Of a stretch of 64,000 nucleotides of DNA, positions 27,393 through 37,173 are shown piece after piece; position 1 is the stretch's first letter, and every line of letters starts with the position of its first letter. Origin of the DNA: Actinoplanes solisilvae (GTDB lineage Bacteria; Actinomycetota; Actinomycetes; Mycobacteriales; Micromonosporaceae); assembly GCF_003999975.1 (NCBI RefSeq), contig NZ_RJAC01000002.1, forward strand, positions 310,001 through 374,000, written 5' to 3'. The notes beneath the pieces are model-generated. The model ran no database searches, was not told the DNA's origin, and was given only the letters and a program-made list of their open reading frames with translations. Both the position numbers and the translations under genes were made by a program.

Positions 27393-27845
27393 TCAGCGGC
27401 CCCGCCCGAACCGCCGCCCGAAGAACCCGAGGATGAGCGGGATGAGCATCCAGACCGGCCAGAAATAGAGCAGCTCGCCCGACGCGATGCTGGTCACCAG
27501 CCAGATCAGGGTGCAGACCAGCACGACCCCCGCGTAGGGCCCGACCCACTGCATGTCGTTCGCCCGGCGCGGGTCGGAGCCGGCCGCCGCCGTCGGTGGG
27601 GGCGGCGCCGTGGCCGGTTGCACCTGGGAGCGCTGGACCGGAATCGTGCCGGGCAGGTCGTCGAGCAACCCGTCCAGGTCGGCGTAGGTCTTCGCGGCAT
27701 AGGCACGCTGCAGTCGCTCGTCGTACTCGTGCAGGTCGAGACGGCCCTCGTCGAGCGCTGTCTTGAGCTGGTCGGCCACGGCCTTGCGGTCGGCGTCACC
27801 GGCCCGCACGCCTCCGAAGGACTGCTCTTGAGGATCCCGGCTCAT
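27393..27845 (-). CDS. DUF1707 membrane protein, shorter paralogue
   Basis: About 150 residues: an N-terminal DUF1707 domain (AGDADRKAVADQLKTALDEGRLDL, YDERLQRAYAAKTYADLDGLLDDLP), a proline/alanine linker, then two membrane segments (GPYAGVVLVCTLIWLVTSIA and LLYFWPVWMLIPLILGFF) and a basic end. It closely resembles the neighbouring gene but lacks its charged tail. Start choice is uncertain: ATG 27845 has TGGGAC upstream, while ATG 27857 and GTG 27872 are also in frame. Function unknown. Confidence 0.78.
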   Translation of the reverse strand: MSRDPQEQSFGGVRAGDADRKAVADQLKTALDEGRLDLHEYDERLQRAYAAKTYADLDGLLDDLPGTIPVQRSQVQPATAPPPPTAAAGSDPRRANDMQWVGPYAGVVLVCTLIWLVTSIASGELLYFWPVWMLIPLILGFFGRRFGRGR

Positions 27846-27900
27846 GCGTCCCAGCATGCCCGAGAGAATCACTCATCGGTAGGGCTGACTCAGCGTCCGC

Positions 27901-28734
27901 TCAGGGCTGGCGCGAGGTCACCAGATCGCCGAGCCGGGCCCGGCCGCCGTCGACCGCGGTCGTCACCCACACGCCGTCCTCCAAGAGGCACATCGTGTGC
28001 TCGACGTGCGCGGCGAAGGAGCCGTCGCGGGTCACCACGGTCCAGCCGTCAGCGAGCTCGGCCGTACGCGGCGAGCCCATCGTGATCATCGGCTCGATGG
28101 CCAGGCAGAGGCCGGGCACCAGGCGCGGACCCTTGCCGGGCTTGCCGTGGTTGAGCACGTGCGGGTCCTGGTGCATCTCGGTGCCGATGCCGTGCCCGCC
28201 GTACCCGTCGACGATGCCGTAGCGGCCCGCCTTACGGACCGTCTTCTCGACGTTGAACGAGATGTCGGTGAGGCGGCCCCGGCCGTTCGCCGCGCCCCGT
28301 GCCGCGGCGGCGATACCGGCCCACATCGCGTCCTCGGCGACCTCGGCCATCTTGAGCAGCGCCGGGTCGGTCTCGCCGACGCCGACGGTGATGGCCGAGT
28401 CGCCGTGCCAGTCGTCCAGGATCGCGCCGCAGTCGAGCGAGATGAGGTCGCCCTCGCGCAGCACCTGGGACGTGCTGGGGATGCCGTGCACGACCTGCTC
28501 GTTGACCGAGGCGCAGATCGACGCGGGGAAACCGTGGTAGCCCTTGAACGACGGAATCGCCCCGGCGTCCCGGATGACCTTTTCGGCGATCGCGTCGAGG
28601 TCGCCCGTCGAGACACCCGGTGCAACAGCGTCGCGCATCGCGTCGAGGGCGGCGGCGACCACGAGGCCGGCTCCGCGCATCTTCTCGATCTGCTCCGGTG
28701 ACTTCAGCTGAATATCCAGCTGGGCGCGGCGCAT
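27901..28734 (-). CDS. map: Methionine aminopeptidase, type I
   Basis: It removes the initiator methionine from nascent proteins. The 277-residue pita-bread enzyme has all metal ligands (Asp101, Asp112, His181, Glu214, Glu245) and the substrate histidine His83. No N-terminal zinc-finger extension is present, so this is the plain Ia form. ATG 28734 uses GGAGGCTGAA, which overlaps the end of adk, one base away. The secY-adk-map-infA order is standard for the spc operon tail, though two DUF1707 genes intervene before infA. Confidence 0.97.
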   Translation of the reverse strand: MRRAQLDIQLKSPEQIEKMRGAGLVVAAALDAMRDAVAPGVSTGDLDAIAEKVIRDAGAIPSFKGYHGFPASICASVNEQVVHGIPSTSQVLREGDLISLDCGAILDDWHGDSAITVGVGETDPALLKMAEVAEDAMWAGIAAAARGAANGRGRLTDISFNVEKTVRKAGRYGIVDGYGGHGIGTEMHQDPHVLNHGKPGKGPRLVPGLCLAIEPMITMGSPRTAELADGWTVVTRDGSFAAHVEHTMCLLEDGVWVTTAVDGGRARLGDLVTSRQP

Positions 28735-28735
28735 T

Positions 28736-29389
28736 TCAGCCTCCGTAGGACCGCAGGGCGTCGATGGCGCGCACCGTTACGTCCTCGACCGGTCCGGTCG
28801 CGTCGATTCCCACCAGCTTGCCCTGAGCGCCGAAGAAGTCGACCAGCGGCGCGGTCTTCTCCGCGTACTCCACCAGCCGGTTGGCGATCGTCTCAGCCTT
28901 GTCGTCGTCCCGCTGGAACAGCTCCGACCCGCAGCGGTCGCAGATGTTCTCCTTGCTCGTCGGGTCGAACTCGACGTGCCAGATCTTGCCGCAACCACGG
29001 CAGGTCCGGCGGCCCGAGAGCCGCCGGATGACCTCGTCGTCGTCGACCACGAGCTCCATCACCAGATCGAGCGCGGTGCCCAGGTCGGCGAGGAGCTTGT
29101 CGAGGGCGGACGCCTGCGGGACCGTACGCGGGAAGCCGTCGAGCAGGAAGCCGTCACCGGCGTCCGGCTCGGCCAGCCGGTCCCGGACCATGTTGATGGT
29201 CACTTCGTCCGGAACCAGCTGTCCCGCGTCCATGTAGCGCTTGGCCTCGACCCCCAGGGGCGTGCCCTGGGAGACGTTGGCCCGGAAGATGTCACCCGTG
29301 GAGATCTTCGGTACGGCGAGATGGGCAGCGATGAACTCAGCCTGGGTCCCCTTGCCGGCCCCCGGAGGGCCCACCAGAACCAGCCGCAC
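28736..29389 (-). CDS. adk: Adenylate kinase, zinc-LID form
   Basis: Adk equilibrates ATP + AMP with 2 ADP. The 217-residue protein has P-loop GPPGAGKGT (7-15), the AMP-site GFPRT (85-89) and a long LID domain with four cysteines (Cys130, 133, 150, 153) that bind structural zinc. A Cys4 LID is typical of Gram-positive long forms; many actinobacteria carry a short LID without zinc, so this is worth noting. Start is GTG 29389 with GCGAGG upstream. It lies 68 nt after secY. Confidence 0.97.
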   Translation of the reverse strand: MRLVLVGPPGAGKGTQAEFIAAHLAVPKISTGDIFRANVSQGTPLGVEAKRYMDAGQLVPDEVTINMVRDRLAEPDAGDGFLLDGFPRTVPQASALDKLLADLGTALDLVMELVVDDDEVIRRLSGRRTCRGCGKIWHVEFDPTSKENICDRCGSELFQRDDDKAETIANRLVEYAEKTAPLVDFFGAQGKLVGIDATGPVEDVTVRAIDALRSYGG

Positions 29390-29457
29390 CTACATCGCCT
29401 CGCTTAGGTGAGTTGTTGACATCCTCGACGCGAGAGCCCCCCGGCTCCGCGTCGCCA

Positions 29458-30804
29458 CTACCGGAGGAACCCTTCGTAGTTCCGCTGCATGAGCTGGCTC
29501 TCGATCTGCTTCACCGTCTCCAGACCCACACCCACCATGATCAGCACCGCAGTACCACCGAACGGGAAGTTCTGGTACTGCTGCTGATCGAGCCAGATGA
29601 AGAAGAAGTTCGGCAGAACCGAGATCAGACCAAGGTACAGCGCACCCGGGAGCGTGATCCGGCTGAGGATGAAGTCCAGGTAGTCGGCGGTCGGCTTGCC
29701 CGGACGGATGCCCGGAACGAATCCACCGTACTTCTTCATGTTGTCCGCGACCTCGGTCGGGTTGAACGTGATCGAGACGTAGAAGTACGTGAAGAAGATG
29801 ATCAGCAGGAAGTAGACCCCGATGTAGAGCGTGCTCGTGGGGTCGGCCAACCACTTCTGGATCCAGATCTGGTAGCCCTTGAGGTTATTCGGGTCGAAGA
29901 ACTGCAGGTAAAGCTGCGGCAGGTAGAGCAGCGACGACGCGAAGATGACCGGGACGACACCCGCCTGGTTGACCTTCAACGGGATGTAGGTGGACGTGCC
30001 GCCGTACATCCGCCGGCCGATCATGCGCTTGGCGTACTGCACGGGGATGCGCCGCTGCGCCTGCTCGATGAAGACGACGAGGCCGATGATGACCAGAACC
30101 AGCAGGATCACCAGGACGAACTTGCCGACACCGCTCGACTCCTTGATCGTCCAGCCCTCGCCGGGAAGGCGGGCGGCGATCGAGGTGAAGATCAGGACCG
30201 ACATGCCGTTGCCGACGCCGCGGTCGGTGATCAGCTCGCCGAGCCACATCACCACACCGGTACCGGCGGTCATCGTCAGCACCAGCACGGAGAGCGTCAG
30301 CCACAGCGGCAACCCGGTGTTCGTCGGGATGATCTGGAGCGTCGGGTCGTTCTGGTCGCAGGCGTTGTTGAAGAGCTGCCCGGTCCGCGCCAGGGCGACG
30401 AACGCCGAGGACTGCAGGACCGCCAAGCCGAGTGTGAGATAGCGCGTGTACTGCGTGATCTTCGCCTGGCCGGACTGCCCCTCCTTGCGGAGCTGTTCGA
30501 GGCGGGGAATCACCACGGTCAGCAGCTGCAGGATGATGGAGGCTGTGATGTACGGCATGATGCCCAGCGCGAAGACCGAAAGCTGCAGCAGCGCGCCACC
30601 TGAGAACAGGTTCAACAGGTTGAGCACGCCGTTGTCGGCGTTCGACGAGTTCACGATGTCGATGCATCGCTGCACGTTGGTGTAGGAGACACCTGGGCTG
30701 GGCAACGTAGCCCCGAGCCGGTACAGCGCAATGATAAAGACTGTGAACAGCAGCTTTTTGCGCAGGTCAGGCGTCCGGAACGCACTGGTAAAGGCGGAGA
30801 GCAA
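29458..30804 (-). CDS. secY: Preprotein translocase subunit SecY
   Basis: SecY is the channel of the Sec translocon in the cytoplasmic membrane and partners SecE, encoded at 59463-59828. The 448-residue protein starts LLSAFTSAFRTPDLRKKLLF and has ten membrane helices, the plug region after SPGVSYTNVQ, and the conserved cytoplasmic loops ITDRGVGNGMSVLIF and FVPGIRPGKPTADYL. The start is TTG 30804 with GGAGGAAG five bases upstream. The open frame extends to 30966, but that stretch is not SecY-like. Confidence 0.97.
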   Translation of the reverse strand: MLSAFTSAFRTPDLRKKLLFTVFIIALYRLGATLPSPGVSYTNVQRCIDIVNSSNADNGVLNLLNLFSGGALLQLSVFALGIMPYITASIILQLLTVVIPRLEQLRKEGQSGQAKITQYTRYLTLGLAVLQSSAFVALARTGQLFNNACDQNDPTLQIIPTNTGLPLWLTLSVLVLTMTAGTGVVMWLGELITDRGVGNGMSVLIFTSIAARLPGEGWTIKESSGVGKFVLVILLVLVIIGLVVFIEQAQRRIPVQYAKRMIGRRMYGGTSTYIPLKVNQAGVVPVIFASSLLYLPQLYLQFFDPNNLKGYQIWIQKWLADPTSTLYIGVYFLLIIFFTYFYVSITFNPTEVADNMKKYGGFVPGIRPGKPTADYLDFILSRITLPGALYLGLISVLPNFFFIWLDQQQYQNFPFGGTAVLIMVGVGLETVKQIESQLMQRNYEGFLR

Positions 30805-31045
30805 CTTCTTCCTCCTGCGCGAGGTTACCGCCGGGAGCGGCGGATGGGGGAAGGCATCGGTCCGGACGACCGATATCCCTAGCTGGGAACGGACTCTAAC
30901 AGTCTTATTGGAGCGCGGTGTGTCACGGTAGCCGTCACCGCGCGTAGGCATTTTCCCTGCCGGCAAAAGGCCAGGTCAGACGCCACAAAGGGGATGCTGC
31001 CCGAGCGACGCTCTCGCGGCGCCCGGGCAGTCACCCCCACAAGCC
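30805..31045 (-). other. rplO-secY intercistronic region
   Basis: A 241-nt gap in an otherwise tight operon. It holds a G/C-rich hairpin just after rplO (TGCCCGGGCG pairing with CGCTCGGGCA, about 31000-31032) without a U-run. I found no convincing promoter, although the AT-richer stretch near 30880-30910 (minus-strand AATAAGACTGTTAGAG) could hold one for secY-adk-map. Confidence 0.45.
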
Positions 31046-31495
31046 TCACAGCTCGGTGGTGGAACCACCGGCTGCGGTGATCTTCTCCTTGGCCGAGTCA
31101 CTGAACGCGTGCGCCTTGATCGTCAGCGACACGCCGCCCAGCTCACCCGAGCCGAGGACCTTGACCGGCTGGTTCTTGCGAACCGCGCCGGCCTGGAACA
31201 GCTCGTCCGGTCCGACCTCGCCGCCGTTCGGGAACAGCTCGGCGAGCCGGTCCAGGTTCACGACCTGGAAGACGACCTTGTTGCGGGGCCGGTTCTTGAG
31301 CCCCTTGACCTTCGGCAGACGCATGTGCAGCGGCATCTGGCCGCCCTCGAACGCCGCGGAGACGTTCTTACGGGCGCCGGTGCCCTTGGTGCCCCGGCCG
31401 GCGGTCTTGCCCTTCGAGCCCTCACCGCGACCCACACGGGTCTTCGCGGTCTTGGCTCCGGGCGCCGGACGCAGGTGGTGGACCTTGATCGCCAT
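31046..31495 (-). CDS. rplO: 50S ribosomal protein L15
   Basis: L15 is a late-assembly 50S protein with a long basic N-terminal extension. The 149-residue sequence has [21 protein letters not shown] and [20 protein letters not shown], the family signature, and the C-terminal [16 protein letters not shown] block. Its ATG shares one base with the rpmD TAA (TAATG), so translation is coupled. Confidence 0.98.
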   Translation of the reverse strand: MAIKVHHLRPAPGAKTAKTRVGRGEGSKGKTAGRGTKGTGARKNVSAAFEGGQMPLHMRLPKVKGLKNRPRNKVVFQVVNLDRLAELFPNGGEVGPDELFQAGAVRKNQPVKVLGSGELGGVSLTIKAHAFSDSAKEKITAAGGSTTEL

Positions 31496-31677
31496 TACTC
31501 GACCTCCTCAACAGTCACGAGGTGGTTCACGGCGAAGATCATGCCCCGAATCTCGGGGCGGTCCTCCTTGACCACCACATCGTTGATCCGCTTCAGGCCG
31601 AGCGACCGCAGGGAGTCCCGCTGGTTCTGCTTGCGACCGATCCCGGACCGGGTCTGGGTGACCTTCAAGCGTGCCAT
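31495..31677 (-). CDS. rpmD: 50S ribosomal protein L30
   Basis: A 60-residue L30 ([20 protein letters not shown]) with the conserved [15 protein letters not shown] segment. The ATG at 31677 overlaps the rpsE stop by one base (TGATG), and the gene ends in a TAATG overlap with rplO. The frame continues upstream to 31869 but reads through rpsE in the wrong frame. Confidence 0.98.
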   Translation of the reverse strand: MARLKVTQTRSGIGRKQNQRDSLRSLGLKRINDVVVKEDRPEIRGMIFAVNHLVTVEEVE

Positions 31678-32300
31678 CAGTGCACCGCCGCTTCCGCGCG
31701 CGCCGCCAGCATGGCCGCCGGCGCCACGTCCTCGACCGGGAGACCACGGCGAGCCGCGACCTGCTCCGGCGACTCGAGGCCCTTCAGTGCGGCCACCGTC
31801 GCGTGCACGATGTTGATCGGGTTCGACGAGCCGAGGCTCTTCGACAGGATGTCGTGGATGCCGGCGCACTCGAGCACGGCGCGCACCGGGCCACCGGCGA
31901 TAACACCGGTACCAGCCGACGCCGGCTTGAGGAGCACGACACCCGCGGCAGCCTCGCCGATGATCGGGTGCGGGATCGTCGCGGCGATCCGCGGAACCTT
32001 GAAGAAGTGCTTCTTGGCCTCCTCGACACCCTTGGCGATCGCCGCGGGCACCTCCTTGGCCTTTCCGTAGCCGATGCCGACCGTACCGTCGCCGTCGCCC
32101 ACGATCACCAGAGCGGTGAAGCTGAAGCGACGACCACCCTTGACGACCTTGGCGACACGGTTGATCGCGACGACCCGCTCGAGATGCGGGGTCTTGTCGA
32201 CGGGCGCGTTGCCGCGGCCGCCCTCACGGCGGTTGTCCCTGCGGTTGCCACCCTCGGTGTTACCGCCGGACCCGCCGCCTCGGCGCTGCTGACCAGGCAT
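31677..32300 (-). CDS. rpsE: 30S ribosomal protein S5
   Basis: S5 lies at the mRNA entry channel and affects decoding fidelity. The 207-residue protein has a Gly/Asn/Arg-rich N-terminal extension of about 38 residues. The S5 domain ([23 protein letters not shown]) carries the loop targeted by spectinomycin-resistance mutations, and [19 protein letters not shown] follows. It is 13 nt after rplR. Confidence 0.98.
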   Translation of the reverse strand: MPGQQRRGGGSGGNTEGGNRRDNRREGGRGNAPVDKTPHLERVVAINRVAKVVKGGRRFSFTALVIVGDGDGTVGIGYGKAKEVPAAIAKGVEEAKKHFFKVPRIAATIPHPIIGEAAAGVVLLKPASAGTGVIAGGPVRAVLECAGIHDILSKSLGSSNPINIVHATVAALKGLESPEQVAARRGLPVEDVAPAAMLAARAEAAVH

Positions 32301-32313
32301 TGGTCAATCCCTC

Positions 32314-32709
32314 CTAGAACTCGAGTCCGGCTTCGCGAGCGGCGTCAGCCAGCGCGGCGATACGCCCCGCGTACTTGTTGCCACCGCGGTCGAAGACGAC
32401 CTTGGACACGCCCGCGGCCTTGGCCCGCTCGGCGAGGAGCGCGCCGACCTTGCCGGCCTTCGCGCTCTTGTCACCCTCGCCACCCCGCAGGGAGGTGTCG
32501 AGCGTGGAGGCCGAAGCCAAGGTGTGGCCCTTGAGATCGTCGATGATCTGCGCGCTGATGTGCCGCGACGATCGGGTGACGACCAGGCGGGGCCGCTCGG
32601 CGGTACCGGCGAGGTTCCGACGGACCCGGAAGTGCCGACGCGCCTTTCCGACAGCCCGCTTGGCGGCGGCACCCGCGCCGTTGCGACGCTTGAGCAGCGT
32701 GGCGGTCAC
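32314..32709 (-). CDS. rplR: 50S ribosomal protein L18
   Basis: L18 binds 5S rRNA together with L5 and L25. The 131-residue protein has the basic N-terminus [20 protein letters not shown], the [15 protein letters not shown] block and the C-terminal [20 protein letters not shown] motif. The GTG start overlaps the rplF stop by four bases (GTGA). Confidence 0.98.
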   Translation of the reverse strand: MTATLLKRRNGAGAAAKRAVGKARRHFRVRRNLAGTAERPRLVVTRSSRHISAQIIDDLKGHTLASASTLDTSLRGGEGDKSAKAGKVGALLAERAKAAGVSKVVFDRGGNKYAGRIAALADAAREAGLEF

Positions 32710-33245
32710 TTCTTACCTGCCTTTCCAGCCTTACGGCGGATGACCTCGCCCTGGTACTTAACGCCCTTGCCCTTGTAGGGCTCCGGCGGGCGGATCTTCC
32801 GGATGTTGGCGGCGACCTCGCCGACCAGCTGCTTGTCGATGCCCGCGACCGTGAACTGCGTCGGCCTCTCGACCGAGAACGAGATCCCGGCCGGCGGCAC
32901 GACGTTCACCGGGTGCGAGAAGCCGAGGGCGAACTCGAGGTCCTTGCCCTTGGCCGTAACCCGGTAGCCGGTGCCGTTGATCTCCAGCGTCTTCTTGTAG
33001 CCCTCGGTGACGCCGACGATCATGTTGGCGACCAGGGTACGAGAGAGGCCGTGGAGCTCCTTGGCCTTACGCTCGTCGTTGGGGCGGTTGACGTGCAGCT
33101 CGGCACCGTCTCGCTCGACCGTGATCGGCTCGGCAACGGTGTGCGACAGCTCGCCCTTGGGGCCCTTGACCTTGACGGTCTGGCCCGTGATGGTGACGTC
33201 GACGCCGGCCGGGACCGGGATCGACTTACGTCCGATTCGCGACAT
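32706..33245 (-). CDS. rplF: 50S ribosomal protein L6
   Basis: L6 lies near the sarcin-ricin loop and the factor-binding site. The 179-residue protein starts [19 protein letters not shown] and ends with the family signature [22 protein letters not shown]. It is 17 nt after rpsH and overlaps rplR by 4 nt. Confidence 0.98.
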   Translation of the reverse strand: MSRIGRKSIPVPAGVDVTITGQTVKVKGPKGELSHTVAEPITVERDGAELHVNRPNDERKAKELHGLSRTLVANMIVGVTEGYKKTLEINGTGYRVTAKGKDLEFALGFSHPVNVVPPAGISFSVERPTQFTVAGIDKQLVGEVAANIRKIRPPEPYKGKGVKYQGEVIRRKAGKAGKK

Positions 33246-33262
33246 GGTTTCTCAGTCTCCAG

Positions 33263-33670
33263 TTACCAGACGAAGGCGAGGACTTCCCCGCCAACGCTCC
33301 GCTTGCGGGCCTGCCGGTCGGTCAGCAGCCCCTGGGACGTCGAAATAATCGCGACGCCCAGGCCGCCGAGCACCCGCGGGAGCTCGTCGGACTTGGCGTA
33401 AACCCGGAGGCCGGGCTTCGAGACGCGCTTGATACCGGCGAGGCTGCGCTCGCGGCTCTGGCCGTACTTGAGCTCAACGACCAGACGCTTGCCGACAGCG
33501 CCTTCCTCGGGCTCCTCGGCCGACCAGGAGGCGATGTAACCCTCGGCCTTGAGGACCTCGGCGATGTTCGCCTTGATCTTCGAGAAGGGCATGGTCACCT
33601 TGTCGTGGTATGCCTGGTTGGCGTTACGCAGACGCGTCAGCATGTCTGCGATCGGGTCCGTCATCGTCAT
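33263..33670 (-). CDS. rpsH: 30S ribosomal protein S8
   Basis: S8 binds 16S rRNA helix 21 and in E. coli represses the spc operon. The 135-residue protein starts [20 protein letters not shown] and ends [27 protein letters not shown], the conserved rRNA-binding end. A 119-nt gap separates it from rpsN; I see no strong structure there. Confidence 0.98.
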   Translation of the reverse strand: MTMTDPIADMLTRLRNANQAYHDKVTMPFSKIKANIAEVLKAEGYIASWSAEEPEEGAVGKRLVVELKYGQSRERSLAGIKRVSKPGLRVYAKSDELPRVLGGLGVAIISTSQGLLTDRQARKRSVGGEVLAFVW

Positions 33671-33789
33671 GGGTGTTCGTCAACCTTTCTCGCCGGGGTT
33701 CCCACCGGTGTGGGCGGGCCTACGGCGAAGCGGTGTAGCAAGACCAGCCTTTAGACCGCTTAGGGGCGGTGGTGGGGCGGTTGGATGGG

Positions 33790-33975
33790 TTACCAGGAGG
33801 CCTTCGATACGCCGGGCAGCTCACCACGGTGAGCCATGTCCCGCAGGCAAACGCGGCACAGGCCGAACTTGCGGTAGACCGAGTGCGGGCGTCCGCACTT
33901 CTGGCAGCGGGTGTACGCGCGCACGGCGAACTTCGGCTTCGCGGCCGCCTTAATGATCAGCGCCTTCTTAGCCAT
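33790..33975 (-). CDS. rpsN: 30S ribosomal protein S14, zinc-binding type Z
   Basis: The 61-residue short S14 ([20 protein letters not shown]) carries CQKC and CRVC, the four zinc ligands of the C+ form, and ends [16 protein letters not shown]. It binds the 30S head. ATG 33975 lies 2 nt after the rplE stop, with the ribosome site GGAGAA inside the rplE end. The reading frame is open further upstream, but those residues are a shadow of rplE. Confidence 0.97.
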   Translation of the reverse strand: MAKKALIIKAAAKPKFAVRAYTRCQKCGRPHSVYRKFGLCRVCLRDMAHRGELPGVSKASW

Positions 33976-33977
33976 GC

Positions 33978-34547
33978 TCAGTTCTCCTTGAACGGGAAGC
34001 CCAGGAGCTTCAGGAGCGCCCGGCCCTCGTCGTCGGTGTTGGCGGTCGTGACCACCGTGATGTCCATGCCCCGCGGACGATCGATCCGGTCCTGGTCGAT
34101 CTCGTGGAACACCGACTGCTCGGTCAGACCGAAGGTGTAGTTGCCGTGCCCGTCGAGCTTGCGCCCGTCGAGGCCGCGGAAGTCGCGGATACGGGGCAGC
34201 GCGATCGACAGCAGTCGGTCGAGGAACTCCCACATCCGGTCGTTGCGCAGGGTCACCTTCGCGCCGATCGGCATGCCCTCACGCAGCTTGAACTGCGCGA
34301 TGGACTTGGTCGCCCGCCGAACGAGCGGCTTCTGACCGGTGATGGTGGTCAGGTCACGCACGGCGCCGTCGATCAGCTTGGCGTCGCGGGCGGCCTCGCC
34401 CACACCCATGTTCACGACGACCTTGACCAGGCCGGGAACCTGCATGGGGTTGCCGTACTTGTACTGCTCCTGAAGCGAAGCGATGACCTCAGAGCGGTAC
34501 TTCTGCTTCAGGCGCGGCAGCGTCTTGGTCTCGGAAACGGCAGTCAT
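33978..34547 (-). CDS. rplE: 50S ribosomal protein L5
   Basis: L5 binds 5S rRNA and contacts P-site tRNA. The 189-residue protein has [41 protein letters not shown] and the C-terminal [23 protein letters not shown] 34547 (with AAGGA six bases upstream) overlaps the rplX stop by one base (TGATG). GTG 34550 is in frame but closer to the ribosome site. Confidence 0.98.
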   Translation of the reverse strand: MTAVSETKTLPRLKQKYRSEVIASLQEQYKYGNPMQVPGLVKVVVNMGVGEAARDAKLIDGAVRDLTTITGQKPLVRRATKSIAQFKLREGMPIGAKVTLRNDRMWEFLDRLLSIALPRIRDFRGLDGRKLDGHGNYTFGLTEQSVFHEIDQDRIDRPRGMDITVVTTANTDDEGRALLKLLGFPFKEN

Positions 34548-34861
34548 CACAGTTCCTTACCGGTCGTACGAGCGATACGGACCTTGTTGCCGTTCTCGTC
34601 GACCTTGTAACCGATGCGGGTCGGCTTGCCCTGGTCGTCCACGATCTGCACATTCGAGATGTGGATCGCGGCTTCCTGGGTGACGATGCCACCGGTCTTC
34701 GAACCACGCTGGGTGGTACGGATGCGTTCGTGCTTCTTGACGCGGTTGACGCCCTCGACCAGGACCTTGTCCCGCGTCGGGTAGGCCGCGATGACCTTGC
34801 CCTTGGCGCCCTTGTCCTTGCCGGCGATGACGACGACCGTGTCGCCCTTCTTGATCTTCAC
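34547..34861 (-). CDS. rplX: 50S ribosomal protein L24
   Basis: L24 is an assembly-initiator protein with a KOW domain. The 104-residue protein starts [21 protein letters not shown] and includes [11 protein letters not shown] and [15 protein letters not shown]. The start is GTG 34861 with GGAGGCCG upstream. This GTG overlaps the stop of the mini-ORF at 34858-34944 (GTGA). Confidence 0.97.
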   Translation of the reverse strand: MKIKKGDTVVVIAGKDKGAKGKVIAAYPTRDKVLVEGVNRVKKHERIRTTQRGSKTGGIVTQEAAIHISNVQIVDDQGKPTRIGYKVDENGNKVRIARTTGKEL

Positions 34862-34944
34862 GCCACGGCCTCCGTTCCGCTCTGACGCTGAGTGCCACAA
34901 GAGCTATTGCTGAGCCTGCTGATTCGCTCGCTGCGCTCGCTCAT
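34858..34944 (-). CDS. MSERSER mini-ORF linking rplN to rplX (28 codons)
   Basis: An ATG two bases after the rplN stop opens a 28-codon frame beginning [11 protein letters not shown]. Its TGA overlaps the rplX GTG by four bases. GGAGGTG inside the last rplN codons lies 8 nt before the ATG. The frame therefore bridges an 85-nt gap exactly and would couple L14 synthesis to L24. The opening bases (atgagcgagcgcagcgagcg) are a common actinobacterial start-region sequence, so this could instead be a repetitive element that happens to be open. The peptide itself has no recognised function. Confidence 0.5.
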   Translation of the reverse strand: MSERSERISRLSNSSCGTQRQSGTEAVA

Positions 34945-34946
34945 TG

Positions 34947-35315
34947 TCAGAGCACCTCCGGCGCCAGGCTGATGATCTTCATGAACCGCTTGTCGCGCAG
35001 CTCGCGCCCGACCGGGCCGAAGATGCGGGTACCGCGGGGGTCCCCGCCGTCCTTGATGATGACGGCGGCGTTCTCGTCGAAGCGGATGTACGAGCCGTCC
35101 GGACGACGCCGCTCCTTGGCGGTGCGAACGATGACCGCCTTGACGACGTCACCCTTCTTCACACCGGCACCCGGAATGGCGTCCTTGACCGTGGCCACGA
35201 TGACGTCGCCGATGCTCGCATAACGGCGACCGGAGCCACCGAGCACGCGAATGCACAGAATCTCCCGTGCACCCGTGTTGTCAGCGACGCGCAGTCGCGA
35301 CTCCTGCTGAATCAC
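34947..35315 (-). CDS. rplN: 50S ribosomal protein L14
   Basis: L14 forms intersubunit bridges and is the docking site of the silencing factor RsfS. The 122-residue protein starts [20 protein letters not shown] and has [21 protein letters not shown] and [20 protein letters not shown]. The start is GTG 35315 with GGAGACAGAC upstream. It heads the second half of the spc region, after a 99-nt gap from rpsQ in which I see no strong signal. Confidence 0.98.
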   Translation of the reverse strand: MIQQESRLRVADNTGAREILCIRVLGGSGRRYASIGDVIVATVKDAIPGAGVKKGDVVKAVIVRTAKERRRPDGSYIRFDENAAVIIKDGGDPRGTRIFGPVGRELRDKRFMKIISLAPEVL

Positions 35316-35414
35316 GTCTGTCTCCTATGTCTGCCAGTTCTCCGGTCGGTTTCACCGAAGCTTGGCGGAACGATGGCGGCCGGGCCGACCCCTCGCGGAG
35401 CCGGCCCAGCACAC

Positions 35415-35687
35415 TCACTTGGCCTTTTCGAGGATCTCCACGACACGCCACCGCTTGGTGGCCGAGAGCGGACGGGTCTCCATCAGGAGAACCCGGTCGC
35501 CGACACCGCACGCGTTCTGCTCGTCGTGCACCTTCAGCTTGCTGGTGCGACGCAGAACCTTGCCGTAGAGCGCGTGCTTGACGCGGTCCTCGACCTCGAC
35601 GACAACGGTCTTGTCCATCTTGTCGCTGACCACCAGGCCCTCGCGGACCTTGCGGTTGTTACGCGCCGGAGCGGTCTCGTCACTCAT
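35415..35687 (-). CDS. rpsQ: 30S ribosomal protein S17
   Basis: S17 is an early-binding 16S rRNA protein of the 30S body. The 90-residue OB-fold protein includes [39 protein letters not shown] and [19 protein letters not shown] 35687 overlaps the rpmC stop by four bases. It is the last gene of the S10 block by E. coli order. Confidence 0.98.
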   Translation of the reverse strand: MSDETAPARNNRKVREGLVVSDKMDKTVVVEVEDRVKHALYGKVLRRTSKLKVHDEQNACGVGDRVLLMETRPLSATKRWRVVEILEKAK

Positions 35688-35917
35688 GCTGTCACCTCAT
35701 CCGGCGCGACCGAGAGCCCAAGCTCACGCTCACGCATGATCGTGTAGATCTTCGCAATGTCCTTGCGGACGACCTGCAGTCGACGGTGATTGTCGAGCTG
35801 CCCGGTCGCGCCCTGCACGCGAAGATTGAACAGCTCCGCCTTGGCCTCCCGCAGACGCGAAACAAGCTCCTCACCGGAGAGTTCGCGCAGCTCGGCTGCC
35901 TTAACGCCCGCTGCCAT
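35684..35917 (-). CDS. rpmC: 50S ribosomal protein L29
   Basis: L29 lies at the peptide exit and helps form the docking site for trigger factor and SRP with L23. The 77-residue helical protein has [20 protein letters not shown] and the signature [19 protein letters not shown]. It shares one base with the rplP stop (TGATG) and overlaps rpsQ by four. Confidence 0.98.
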   Translation of the reverse strand: MAAGVKAAELRELSGEELVSRLREAKAELFNLRVQGATGQLDNHRRLQVVRKDIAKIYTIMRERELGLSVAPDEVTA

Positions 35918-36342
35918 CAGCTTTCACCCACTTCGCGTGTCACGATGCGGCACTTCATCGGGAGCTTGTGGATCGCGCGGCGCATCGCCTCGCGCGCAAT
36001 CGTCTCGTTCGGGAACGACATCTCGAAGAGAATGCGGCCCGGCTTGACGTTCGCCACCCACCACTCGGGAGAACCCTTACCGGAACCCATGCGGGTTTCG
36101 GCCGGCTTCTTGGTCAGCGCCTGGTCGGGGAAGACCGAGATCCAGACCTTGCCGCCACGCTTGATGTGACGGGTCATCGCGATACGGGCCGACTCGATCT
36201 GCCGGTTGGTCACGTACGCGGGCTCCAGCGCCTGGATACCGAACTCGCCGAAGACGACCCGGTTGCCGCCCTTGGACGCGCCGTGGCGGTCCGGGTGGTG
36301 CGGCTTGCGGAAGCCCTTCGGGGGCTTACGCGGAGTCAGCAT
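35917..36342 (-). CDS. rplP: 50S ribosomal protein L16
   Basis: L16 organises the A-site side of the peptidyl transferase centre. The 141-residue protein includes [39 protein letters not shown] sequence (here [16 protein letters not shown]) and [19 protein letters not shown]. Start ATG 36342, three bases after the rpsC stop. Confidence 0.98.
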   Translation of the reverse strand: MLTPRKPPKGFRKPHHPDRHGASKGGNRVVFGEFGIQALEPAYVTNRQIESARIAMTRHIKRGGKVWISVFPDQALTKKPAETRMGSGKGSPEWWVANVKPGRILFEMSFPNETIAREAMRRAIHKLPMKCRIVTREVGES

Positions 36343-36345
36343 AGG

Positions 36346-37173
36346 TCAGCCCTCCTGCTGCGGTTCGGCCGCGGCCGGAGCAGCGGCGGTGTTCTCGGCG
36401 GCAGCCTGCTGCTGAGCAGCCCGGCCGGCCTCGGTGCCACCGGCGGTCGTGCCGGACGAACCGGAACGGCCACGACGGGGACGCTCGGCGCGGTCCGAAC
36501 GGTCGCGGCGCGGACGCGCGGGCGCCTCGGGGGCAACCTCGCGACCCGGCACGGCGTCGCCCTTGTAGATCCAGACCTTCACGCCGATGCGGCCGAACGT
36601 CGTGCGGGCCTCGAAGAAGCCGTACTCGATGTTCGCGCGCAGCGTGTGCAGCGGAACGCGACCCTCACGGTAGAACTCCGTGCGGCTCATCTCCGCGCCG
36701 CCGAGGCGGCCGGAGACCTGCACCCGGATGCCCTTGCAGACCGGGTTCTTCATGGCCGACTGCATGGCCTTGCGCATCGCGCGCCGGAAGCTGACCCGGG
36801 AGGACAGCTGCTCGGCGACGCCCTGCGCCACGAGCTGCGCGTCCGACTCGGGGTTCTTCACCTCGAGGATGTTCAGCTGCACCTGCTTGCCGGTGAGCTT
36901 CTCGAGCTTGCCGCGGATCTTGTCGGCCTCCGCGCCCTTACGGCCGATGACGATGCCCGGCCGGGCGGTGTGGATGTCGACACGGACCCGGTCGCGGGTG
37001 CGCTCGATGTCCACCTTGGAGATGCCGGCGCGCTCGAGGCCCTGGGACATCATCCGGCGGATCTTGACGTCCTCGCCGATGTAGTCCTTGTAGAGCTTGT
37101 CCGCGAACCAGCGGCTCTTCCAGTCGGTGGAGATGCCGAGGCGGAACCCGGTGGGGTGAACTTTCTGGCCCAT
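36346..37173 (-). CDS. rpsC: 30S ribosomal protein S3
   Basis: S3 lies at the mRNA entry pore and has mRNA helicase-like activity with S4 and S5. The 275-residue protein starts [18 protein letters not shown], has a KH domain ([18 protein letters not shown]) and [16 protein letters not shown]-terminal extension of about 60 residues, alternating basic and Gln/Ala-rich, is usual for actinobacteria. Its ATG shares a base with the rplV TAA. Confidence 0.98.
   Translation of the reverse strand: MGQKVHPTGFRLGISTDWKSRWFADKLYKDYIGEDVKIRRMMSQGLERAGISKVDIERTRDRVRVDIHTARPGIVIGRKGAEADKIRGKLEKLTGKQVQLNILEVKNPESDAQLVAQGVAEQLSSRVSFRRAMRKAMQSAMKNPVCKGIRVQVSGRLGGAEMSRTEFYREGRVPLHTLRANIEYGFFEARTTFGRIGVKVWIYKGDAVPGREVAPEAPARPRRDRSDRAERPRRGRSGSSGTTAGGTEAGRAAQQQAAAENTAAAPAAAEPQQEG

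Noticed and set aside
30805..30966. N-terminal extension of SecY to 30966
   Set aside because: SecY proteins start at the segment corresponding to TTG 30804, which has an ideal GGAGGA site. The upstream residues show no similarity to SecY.
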